Shown: piece by piece, positions 1-10,800 of the stretch | How the letters are laid out: each line of letters opens with the position of its first letter | How positions within the stretch are numbered: position 1 is the first letter of the stretch | NCBI GenBank assembly: GCA_032164245.1 | Contig: JAVMKO010000001.1 | Location: 76,195,892 to 76,259,891 of the forward strand | Length of the DNA stretch: 64,000 bases | From: Sternotherus odoratus | Taxonomy: Eukaryota > Chordata > Testudines > Kinosternidae | Direction: 5' to 3' | Position numbers and translations under genes: made by a program | Notes under the pieces: model-generated | The model's input: the letters and a program-made list of their open reading frames with translations, nothing else | Databases searched by the model: none | What the model was told of the DNA's origin: nothing

Positions 1-1120
1 TAGAACTTATTGAATTTGCATGTCTGTTTAAGCTGCTTTTTGTAGCTGGTCTGTGTGCCTTTATACCTTTATATCATCTTTGAGATCACAGGTAGCTGAG
101 CGTGTGAGTCTACTTTATACAATCATGTTCATCACTTTTACATGACTATGGTAAATTCTGTACATAGTATGCCTTGTGAGGTCATTTGAAAAGTCATAAT
201 CTGCTGAACATTATTGCCCCATTGAAATATATGTAGCAACACTGTATGTGAAGTTATGATATTCTACTGTATGATTGTTACTGAAATGTTTTGTAATTCA
301 GGGTAAAGCCTGCAAACCAGTTTTTCAGAGACAAAGACACACACTGGCCCCAGAGTGGTGTTAAAAAAACTATCAGCTGCTTAAGTGGCCATTCTTCAGC
401 AGGAGGAAGGTGTGAGTAAGAATTACATTGCATCACAGGAACATTTCAAGGCTCACGTCCACAAGAGACTGCTTGTCGCCTACATCCCAACTGGAGGTAA
501 TTCTCAAAGAAGGGAGAGGGATATAAGAATGAGAGACAGTGACCACCAATTCACCTTTCCTCCTCCCATCTCTCTGCTCATGACATCAATGAATACCAGA
601 GAGACTCTGAAACCAAGGGGGAAGAGGGTGAGAAGTTCCAGGCTGAAAAGAGGATCCAGTCTGTGAAATTTACTGCAGCATAAATCAGACAAAATATTTT
701 GCTTTTAAATTCACTTGTTAAATTAGGTATCAACCTCTTTTATTTTCTTTTGTGGTCAATCATGACTTTTATGCTTTTTTTAGTGTCTAGAAAAGTTACA
801 AATTTAAAGGCCCAGACTCGTCTTTTGAAAGTTTTGTCCAGGTTTCCTTTGAAGACGAGGACAATCTATAACCCACTAACAATCCCCTCAGCTGCTCTCC
901 CGCTTCCTTTTTTCCCTATGACCAGAGAATGTTAATGGGCCATTTGGGGGAGGAACTCCTCTATTGAGTTGTCTGTAAAGATCCGCGCGCACAGATGGCA
1001 CAGAACTGAACAGTGATGACATTACATACCACGTGCTGATACATGTAATGACATCACCGCTGAATCATTTGTTCCCTGGGACAAAGATCAGTAGTTCCCT
1101 GTTCTGATTTTCATAATTTA
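1..1120. other. upstream flank, probable old dispersed-repeat debris
   Basis: No supported gene. The segment around 100-480 recalls dispersed LTR-type repeats seen in turtle genomes, but I can see neither both termini nor a target duplication. Bases 699-1120 show nothing recognisable. Confidence 0.3.
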
Positions 1121-1271
1121 GTGTTCAGAGTGGTAGCCGTGTTAGTCTGTATCAGTAAAAGCAACGAGGAGTCCTTGTGGCACATTAGAGCCTAACAAAT
1201 GTATCTGGAAAGCTTATGCCCAAATACATTTGTTAGTCTCTAAGGTGCCACAAGGACTCCTCGTTGTTTTT
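1121..1271. repeat. Penelope-like fold-back tail
   Basis: The start GTAGCCGTGTTAGTCTG is the reverse complement of the typical 3' end of the Penelope-like repeats elsewhere in this window (for example 57946-57972). Two 42-nt arms, 1162-1203 and 1225-1266, are reverse complements with about two mismatches and a 21-nt loop. Upstream of the promoter. Confidence 0.65.
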
Positions 1272-1275
1272 GATC

Positions 1276-1624
1276 CTTTAGGGTTCTATCCTATGTAGGG
1301 CCTCTAAGCATGTTGTCAAAGGATGTAACTATGTTCTCGCCTGACACAAGCACTGGTGTTGTACCACAGCGCCACGTTTTCTGCTGCACAGTCACACTAT
1401 TACCAACCCCAGGCACTGAGCGGCACGAGTCAGGCACCCAAAATCCGTTCTCTTCGCTTTCTTGATTAATGAGCCTCTGAAGCGTCCCTCGGTCCTGCTC
1501 TCAGCGTGTCTCGTACCCCCGAGGGGTTTGGACTGTAAAACTCACCGCCTCATCTCAACCCTTTTCACGAGCTGGGGCATTAAACAAAAAACCACAAATA
1601 TTGTGACACTGCGGGGATAAAAAG
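1276..1624. other. proximal upstream flank, nothing identified
   Basis: I see no gene, repeat end or duplicated structure here. It may hold promoter-distal elements. Confidence 0.3.
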
Positions 1625-1640
1625 AGCCCCAGCCCCTTGG

Positions 1641-1654
1641 GTTGCTATGGAGAT
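1641..1654 (+). promoter_or_regulatory. X-box-like RFX site
   Basis: The 14-mer GTTGCTATGGAGAT resembles the RFX X-box (GTTGCCATGGCAAC type). The left half-site and central AT are good, the right half is weak. It lies 216 bp upstream of the start codon. Ciliary IFT genes are commonly RFX-regulated, so the position makes sense, but binding is inference. Confidence 0.45.
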
Positions 1655-1869
1655 AAGCGCGCGCCACACCGGAAATGGCCGCTTCTCAAACTCTCCCCGG
1701 AGAATCCAGCGGCTCCTCTGTCGTGCTCGCCGCGGGGTCGGGACCGGAACTGTGAGCGGGGACGTGAGTTCCAGCCGGGCCCTCTTCGGTGCCTCACTTA
1801 CTCATTCCCCCCCCCGCGGGGTTACCGGGGTAACGGAGTCGTTGGAGAAGCGAGGAGCCCAGGGGCAAG

Positions 1870-1872
1870 ATG
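1870..1872 (+). CDS. TTC26: TTC26 coding exon 1 (initiator Met only)
   Basis: The only coding part of exon 1 is the start ATG, directly followed by a donor GTGAGG at 1873. Exon 2 begins with a second ATG, giving the Met-Met-Leu-Ser start known from human TTC26. The 5' UTR precedes it in CpG-rich DNA; the transcription start is not visible. Confidence 0.88.
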
Positions 1873-4800
1873 GTGAGGGACCGGGCGCTGCGGAGGTGCC
1901 GCCGCCTCTGGCGGGACGCCGCCCGGGGGGCCCAGGGGCGGGGCGGTCTGACGTCCCCAGCGCCTCCCCGCTCTCACCCCGTCTCCCCTCTTCTTTCTGC
2001 CCCCTCCAGATGCTCTCTCGGGCCAAGCCGGCCGTGGGGGGCGCCCCGCCGCAGGGGGACAAACGGAAGAAGAAAGGCAAGAAAGTGCCGCAGCTGGAGG
2101 AGCTGCTGGCCCAGAGGGACTTCACCGGCGCCATCGCCCTGCTGGAGGTAACGGGTTCGGGGGGCTGCACCGGGGTCACTGCAGGGCTCACGGGGCTCTG
2201 CGCTTCCGCAGCTAACGAGCTAACTCCGCCCGTCTCCCAGGCAGCGGGGGTGCGAGTGGGAGCCCCCCCCGCCCGCCCGCCAGTGCAGGGTTGGTGCTCA
2301 GAGCATAGCGCCCGGGGCCTTGCCCAGACCCTTCTCCCAATGGCTGGGGTGAGGAGGTTCCTGGCAGACTGTTCCCAATGGTAGCAGAGCTCCCTGTTTG
2401 GAAAAAGTTCCAGCTAGTCCAGGGATGGGCAAACTTTTTGGCCCGAGGGCCACATCGAGATTCAAAATTGTGTGGAGGGTCCAGTAGGGAAGGCTGTGCC
2501 TCCCCAAACAGCCTGACCCCCCTGATCCAACCCCCACCCACTTCCTGCCACCCCTCAGAACCTCCAACCCATTCAACCCCCTTCCCACTCCTTGTCCCCT
2601 GATCACACCCTTGGGAGACCCCCACCCCACTCTGTCTCCCAGAACCCCACTCCCTAAGCCCCCTGTCCACTGACTGCCCCGCCCGAGACTTCTCACCCTC
2701 ACCATCACCATCCCGAGACCCACCACCCTAAGGCCCCCTACTCCTTGTTCCCTGACTACCCCGTCCAGAGATCCCCCTCCCCCTAATCATCCCCCCAGGA
2801 CTCCACCCGTATCCAACCCCCGTGCTCCCGACCCTGCCCCCTGACTGCCCTGATCCCTATCCACATCCCCACACTCCTGACAGGTCCCCTGGGACTCCCA
2901 CACACCGTCCAACCTCCTCCCGACCCCCCCTGTTCTCCACCCCTGACCCCCACCCTCGAGACCCTCTGCCCCCTTAGCCAGCCGGGCCCAGCCCTCTTAC
3001 CTCACAGCTGCTCAGAATTGCGTGTCTGGCCCAGAGCCAGACACATGGCTGTGCTGATCCTCCTGAGCATGCAGCGTGTCTGCCTGGGAGCCGGACATGA
3101 GGTTGCGCATCCCCACTCCCCCACCAGCGCTGCTCACATGGCCTTCTGAGACTGTGGGAGAGGGAGAGAGCATGGGAGGGGCTGGAGCAGCCTCCCCAGT
3201 GCGGTCTGCTGAGGCCGCGCGAGAGTGGGACAGCATGAGAGGGACTGGAGCAGCCTCCCCAGCTGTACCTCGGGGGCCGGTTAGGAGGAGTTTGCCCACC
3301 CCTGAGCTAATCCAACTAGGTTGTCTTTTCTGTTCTTTCTCACACCCTAGTTATGCCCCATGCCCTAGCCTGAATAACCACTTGCCCTCCTTTACATTTA
3401 CAGCTTTCAAATATTTGTTCAGAGACTGTGTGACTGGATAGAAAAACTGCCTCTCCTTCCTTGAAAATGTGATATTGACATGGCCTGACTTCAGTGCCCA
3501 GGGTTGTCAAGCCAGCAGATATCATCCTAATATTAATTTTATAAATGGATTTGTTTCACAATCTGACAAAACTTGACAGCTGGTGTCATTTCTGCATCCC
3601 TTTTTCTCTGAAGTTTAAACGGCATGTGGGGGAACAAGATGAGGACACTGACCTCTGGATTGGATACTGTGCCTTTCACCTGGGGGACTACAAAAGAGCT
3701 TTGGAGGTGAGATGAAGAAATCCTGCTTCCTGCTGGAGAGAATCAGGTTGCTGTTCTAAAGTAGTGACAGCAAGCATGAGAGATGGTTTTTGGTGGTGCA
3801 GAAGAAATGGGCCAGGCCATTTGTGTATAAATCCAGCTGCAACAGAATAAATTATGCAGAAAGGCAGTTTGGATTAGGGAAATACAGTAGACTCTCGATT
3901 ATCCAGGATGATAGGGAAAAAATTAATCCTGGTTAATAAAATCCCGGATAATCACCATCCATAGGAAACATGGGGAGGGAGGGTTGGTTCACCGGCCACC
4001 CTGCGTCGGGGGGAGGGGGTGTTGGTTCACTGGCTGCCCTGCACCCTGGTGGGTTTTTTTGTGTGTGGGGCGGCAACAAAGCCAGAGCCGGCCCTGTGAG
4101 TTACGCGTTTGTTTGTTTTTGACGTCCTGGTTAATCTACATCCTGGTTAACCTAATCCTGGATAATCGAGAGTCTACTGTAGAAGTTTCTACACTGAAAC
4201 AGTCTATTGGTCCAGCATCCTAGTTAATCTTTGCCCAAAAGCCTAAATTATCCTTTTCTTAATTTCACAACAATTGTTCTAACATTCTTTCCCCTATTTG
4301 ACGGGTACACCTTCAAAAAATAATATGTGGAAAGTTATCATTTGAGCTAGGTGGAACTTGTTATGGGTGGAGTTAAAACTTTGTTGTGATTGATGGGTGT
4401 GAATACACTCTCAGTTAGCATAACTGTAAGGATAAATTAACCACAGCCCTCTATCTAAAGTAAAGCCCTATGTGAACCCATCGAAGAGGTTTGGATTTTA
4501 TGGGCATGGCGTGTGTGTACACCAAGTATTGTTTTTGGTGGGTGGGTGGGTGGGCAGAACACGTGTGCACACACATGCACAGGACCAGAGAGAAACAGAG
4601 ACTATCTGGAAAAATCCAAGCAGAACCCTATAACTAAAGTGAGATTCTGAGAGAAACTTAGAGAGGGGTTCTGGGTCTGGGATGCTAGCTGAAAAGAAGT
4701 TTGGACCTGTAAACTAAGAAACTCCTCTTTTTGCCTTTGGTTAATCCTGTATTAGAAAAACAGGATTTTGATGCAATCTTGTTTATTTACAAGGAATATA

Positions 4801-7800
4801 CAAAGGAAATATGAGATTCTATCTTCAGTACAGTAGACTCTCAATTATCCAGGATGATAGGGAAAAAATAATCCTGGTTAATAAAATCCCAGATAATCAC
4901 CATCCATAGGAAATATGGGGGGGAGGGATTGGTTCACCAGCCACCCTGTGCCAGGGGAAGGGAGTGTTGGTTCATTGGCTGCCCTGGTGGGGTTTTTTGT
5001 GTGTGCGCTTGGGGCGACAACAAAGCCAGAGCCGGCCCTGCGAGGTACGCATTTTTTTTTTTTTACATCCTGGTTAACCCAATCCTGGATAATCGAGAGT
5101 CTGCCGTACTTCCAAAAGGAACATACCCAGAATCCTGAACTTTGAATACCCATTCAGATCAGAAAGGGACAACACAATCATTATCCCCACCTTCATTATT
5201 TAGCCAAGCAGTAGTATTACATATTTAATTATTTTTAATCTTTTTTTCTCCATCCTTCTAGCCACTTAATTAATTTTGTTATTCTTCTATGAATGTTCTG
5301 ATATCTGCATAAAACCTCCCCTTTACCCCAAAGAGATTTCAGGATTATTAGAAAATATGTTTATTCAAATAATCTATAGATTATCAAGTTGCTTGCATCA
5401 GATACTGCTTGTTGTACTCCATTTGGGTAAGAAGGTTCTCCTGTGGGATTCTGCCTTCTTCTCCCCACTATCATTCCCATGACCCTTCTGCCTCTCGCCT
5501 GTGAAATAGAGTTTGCTGCCAGTCCTGGGTCACTGAGCCCATACTCTGTTCTCAAGTGTGTCCACACATCACACTCTCTTGACATCTAGCAAAACCTAAG
5601 TCTGCTTGTATTGACTATCTTGCCTTGTGCCATTCTGAAATGAGCCTTAACAGCCTATTAATTTGTTTTTATATTCTCCCTTTTCACACTTCCTGTTAGC
5701 ACTGGGAAAAATGCTAAAGTGAATTCACAGAAGTAGGGATCATAGGCGGGAAACCATTCCTCCATAATTTTAGAGAATTATGCTGTGGAACTATGATGAC
5801 TTTTTTCCTTGTAGAATTAGGTGGAGATTTTTGCTTACATGTACAAAGTTAAATAGGTTTCCAGACTTGGGTTGGAGATGTATGTGTATACATGTAAACC
5901 AGCTCCTAATGCCTCTATTAGCAGACAGCAGAAGAGATTAATACAAATATTTGCACTTTTTGAAAGCCTTCCCAACCAGCCCTGAATATATCTGCAAGAT
6001 TTTTGAGGATATTTCATTTTACCCTTATTCTGGAATAATGAGCAGGGGACATAAATTAGGAGCAGCTGGAAAATCTCACTTGGTTAATTCTCTTCTGTAC
6101 AATTGCCAGGGCTGCTTGAAATTGGTAGATCTCAACCTTTTCCATCACCTTAAAGGTTAGAATTGGGTAGGCTAAAGGGCATGAGTTGGCAGTACTGAAA
6201 CTTCCTTTAGTTGCATTTGGTAATATCTGCTTGGAGACACATTCCGTAAAAAGAAATTGTTAAGTTTATCCTGTTGTTTTGAATACTTTGTAAGGACTTA
6301 CATTACTAGAAGGAAATCCAAGATGGATTTTAAATTTCGAACACACTCTTGAATGCAAGAGTAAAAGAGGATCTGGCACATCAGTAAACAAAATAGTCTA
6401 GTCTTTCTCAATCTCTTTCACCACCAGGTGGTGATATTGATCCAGGCTTTCAAAAAGTGCAAGTATTTGTATTCATCTCTTCTGTTGTCTGCTAATAGAG
6501 GCATTAGGAGCTGGTCTGTGTGTATACACACATACATTTACGCCAAAAGATCGATCCCTCCCCGCTGTAATGAAGACAAGCCCGAAATATGCAGAGCGGC
6601 AACGTGGTCCTTGACACAGACTTTCACGATGCACTGTTCAATCATACAACAGGCCAGAGAAGATGTGGCCTTCGGACGAGCTGTGCCCCAATCAGCGGTT
6701 GACTCCAGTCCCACCTCCTGAACTTTGGCTTGTGAGTCACTTGATTGGAATGGACATGAACAAGCACTCGAAGAAGAAAAAACAGTTCCTCACCTTCTTG
6801 TAACTGTTCTTCGATATGTGTTGTTCACATCCATTCCAATACCCATCCTCTTACCCTTCTGTCAGAGTAGCCAGCAAGAAGGAACCAAGGGGGTGGGAGG
6901 TCGGCATGGTGCTATATTGGGCATCATGAAGGCACGACTCCAGGAGGCGCCCAGGCTGACTCTATGGATGCTGCTAAGGAAAAATCTTCCAGCTGGCATG
7001 CACATGGTGTGCGCACACAAACGTGTTTTTTGTGTCCATTCCAATCAGATCTCAAAGAACAATAGTTACAAGAAGGTGAGTAATTGTTTTTTCTTGCGAT
7101 AGCATCATCTGTGATTTAAGCTAGGACACCACTCATTTTTTCATTAGTGATGGAAATGGAGCCAAAAATAAATGTGAGTAGGAGTAAATGTCACAGTCGA
7201 CTGAAAGCTGAACTTTTAACCTAAACTGGACAGTGGATTTTCTCTCTATTATGCCACCTCATTTAAATGAAAAACATTTGTGTTTAATATGCCAAACTAC
7301 TGTGTCTGTCTGTAAGGTCGTTGATGTGAGGCACCACTTTGAATCAAAATACAGTAATTTCAACGTGTCCTATCCTCCTGGCAGTGTTGCAAGATGTGAC
7401 AAAATTGAAAATCTGAAGTCTTCATATTACACTTCAAATGTCATTCTCACAACATCAGTGACTGTACAAGAAAAAATCAATAGCTTTAAAACTCTGTCGG
7501 AATTTGTTATATAAAATATGGTAGTCAATTTACTTCAAGAGGTACCAGTGAGAATACAGATATATAGAAACGCTGCTGAATAGAGCCCTCACTTCCAATC
7601 ACTGTACAGTGCGTGTTCAGTTGCCCAATAACTGACCAGTCTAACTGAACTCAGAACTTAGGGTTGTTGTTTTCTTTTCAGTTGTATATGTCACACTATA
7701 ACTATCTGTATGCAAGAGTGAAATATGGACAGATGGATAAACACAAATAATATTAAGAAGAACACACAGTATCAGTGCTGTGAAGGGATGGCATGCAGTA

Positions 7801-10800
7801 TGTGAGCAGCTAGTAGATTTGGAAGAGAGTATGCAAAAAGAAAAATTTGGAAACCTCTGGTCTACATAATGTTTCTCTTGCTGTCAAATGTCTGCGTCAT
7901 CACAGAGACAGTGTCTCTCAAACCTTCTGTCTTTCAGGAGTATGAGTCTTTGACCAAGCAACCAGATTGCAACCCTGATGTCTGGGTGAACCTAGCATGC
8001 ACTTACTTCCTCTTGGGGATGTATACACAAGCTGAACAGGCAGGCTTGAAAGGTGAGGTATGTCTCTTGGATTGACTCTGATGGGAGTTTTGGTGATTTA
8101 AAAACCCTTACAATGCATCCTATAGAAAGTATTTTATGCTTTTGGAAAGTAAGATCTGAAACAAATCAGCTTCCTGCATTCTTATCCTAAATCTTGGCAG
8201 GGGGTTAGACTAGATGACTTTTGCGGTCCCTTCTAACCCTATGATTCTGTTATTCTAAGCTTGTGTTCAAAGCTGTTTTTATTTAACAATAGGGTTGTAA
8301 TGTCTCTTGCTCTGTAAGACACTCTTGGGCAGGTGGAACATCTGGAATTGAAATGGTCTTAAGAAATAAATTTCCCCTGATTATGTAATTACTTGGATAA
8401 TGGAGTGGAGAGTATGCTTATAGAATTTGCAGGTGAATTAAGATGGAGGAGTTGCAAGCACTTTGGTTACAGGATTAGAATACAAAATGATGTTAATAAA
8501 TTGGAGAACTGGTTAGATTTGATTTGGAAAATGAAATGCATAAATACAAAATTGGGAATAACTGACTATATAGTAGTACTGCAGAAAAGGATCTAGGAAT
8601 TATGGTGGATTATAAATTAAACATGAGCCAACAATCTGATACCATTGTGAAAAAGGCAAATATTTTGGGGTGTATTAATGGGAATACTGTACGTAGGCAC
8701 AGGAGGTGATTGTCCTGCTCTACTTGGCGTTGGTGAAACTTCAGCTTGTGTATTGTTTCCAATTTTTGGGTGCTACACTGTAAGAAAAATGTGGACAAAC
8801 TGAAGAGGGACCATAAGAGAGCAACAAAACTGATAAAAGGTTTAGAAATCCTGATTTAGAGGAAAGGTTGGAAAAAACTGGGCATATTTAATCTTGAGAA
8901 AAGAAGACTTGATCAGGAATGGAAAAAGAAGCGGGGGAAACACTGTCAAAACTGGTAGACTTGCTGACATTAGGTTGGCCTGAACTCCAGCTCTCCTAGC
9001 ACCGACAACTTCATTACTGGAACCAGCACTTGTGTCCCAACCAACGAGTGAGGCTGAAAGGCAAAGCCAAACAGAACTTAGACGTAGCTCCAAACATTGA
9101 GCAACACCATCTCAGAAGGAGGAGAAGAGATTTGTCTTGTGAACCCTAAGGCTTTGGTTACACTACAGGATTATAGCACGTTTGGTTATAGCACATCCCA
9201 TATACAGCAATAGGTATTGCGCTAGAGCGTGTGCACACTCAGACCCGCCAGCGCTAAAGCATGGCCACGTTTGCGGTGCTTCTGGCGGCATTGGGAGTAA
9301 CGCAATAGGGCAGGTATCCCACAGAGCACCTCTTCCCAATCTGGCACAATGCCTTGTGGGAAGGGGGGTGTCACTTGCGGCCATTCTGCATCCTGTTCCA
9401 ACTCCCCGTGATGCTTTGTGTTGTATCCCAGCAATCCCTGTGTTTCCGTCCACCTCGGGCGTCATCTTTCAATGGTTTCAGCAAGGCACGCGCGCTCCAT
9501 CATCCGTTTTCCTGTGCCGTACTGGATCGCGAACTGCTGAGGAGCATGCTGGCGAGTGTCGCCAGCACAACTCTCTGCGCAGCGGAGTTCATTCTTGAAA
9601 TGGACTGTGACAATAGTGATGAGTCTGGTGAAGAGGACGAGATCGATCCGAGGAACATATTGGACACTAAACTGATCATCGCTTTAACGGACATGCTCAC
9701 GACCGTGGAACGCCGCTTCTGGGCACGGGAAACGAGCACTGGCTGGTGGGATCGCATTGTCTTGCAAGTGTGGGACGATGAGCAGTGGCTGCAAAACTTT
9801 TGCATGAGAAAAGCCACTTTCATGGGGCTGTGTGCTGAACTCGCCCCCGTCCTGCAGCGCCAGGACACCAGACTGAGAGCTGCCATCCCGGTGGAGAAGC
9901 AGGTGGCTATAGCGCTCTGGAAGCTGGCCACCCCAGACAACTACCGATCGGTGGCCAACCACTTTGGGGTGGGGAAGTCGACTGTTGGAGTCGTGTTGAT
10001 GGAAGTGTGCAAGGCCATTAATCGCCTCCTGCTATGAAAAATCATGACTCTTGGTGACGTGCGTGACATCGTGGCTGGCTTTGAGCAGATGGGTTTCCCT
10101 AATTGTGGAGGGGCGATCGATGGGACCCATATACCTATTCTGGCGCCCGATCACCTAGCAGAAGAGTACATTAACCGAAATGGGTACTTCTCCATGGTTC
10201 TTCAGGCCCTTGTGGATCACTGTGGGTGTTTTACTGACATTAATGCAGGCTGGTCGGGAAAGGTGCATGACGCACGCATCTTCCGCAACACCGGCCTGTT
10301 CAGGAAGCTGCAAGAAGGCACTTTTTTCCCAGACCAGAGGGTCCCCGTGGGGGAAGTCGAAATGCCCATTGTGATTCTTGGTGACCCCGCTTACCCTCTA
10401 ATGCCCTGGCTCATGAAACCCTACACGGGGAGCCTGGACAGCAGCCAGGAAAGGTTCAACTACAGGCTGAGCCGCTGTCAAATGACTGTGGAGTGTGCTT
10501 TTGGGCGTCTCAAGGCGCACTGGAGATGTCTTTATGGCAAGCTAGACTTGGCAGAGGGAAGTATCCCCGCGGTTATTTCCGCGTGCTGTGCCCTACATAA
10601 TCTCTGTGAGTGGAAGGGCGAAGGCTTCACTATGGCATGGACCTCGGAGGTTCAATAGCTGGAGGCCACGTATGCACAGCCAGAGAGCAGGGCTCTTAGA
10701 GGGGCCCAGCGCGAGGGTACAAGGATCAGGGAACCCATGAGGGAGCATTTTGAGGCGGAAAGTGAGTTCTAATGGGAATTGCAGAGGGAGAGAGGGAGGG

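Larger units (their letters stand above)
1625..2160 (+). promoter_or_regulatory. CpG-rich TATA-less promoter and 5' UTR of TTC26
   Basis: From about 1625 the composition changes sharply from AT-rich to GC-rich with many CpG dinucleotides, continuing through exon 2. No TATA box is visible at a suitable distance from the ATG at 1870. An ETS-like ACCGGAAAT lies at 1668-1676 next to an AAATGGCCGC stretch. This is the usual architecture of a broadly expressed gene. The exact start site cannot be placed. Confidence 0.7.

Noticed and set aside
1647..2384. Long open frame of 245 codons across the promoter, exon 1 and exon 2
   Set aside because: It reads in the exon 2 frame only by chance through intron 1 and continues past the exon 2 donor into intron 2; the true gene uses the splice sites at 1873, 2009 and 2148.
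9182..9598. Open frame over the left end of the Harbinger element
   Set aside because: It covers noncoding subterminal sequence in a different frame from the transposase and has no recognisable domain.
9546..10772. Possibility of a domesticated HARBI1-like host gene in intron 4
   Set aside because: The frame sits between intact Harbinger termini with TAA duplications and has two in-frame stops, so it is a transposon copy rather than the conserved host gene.
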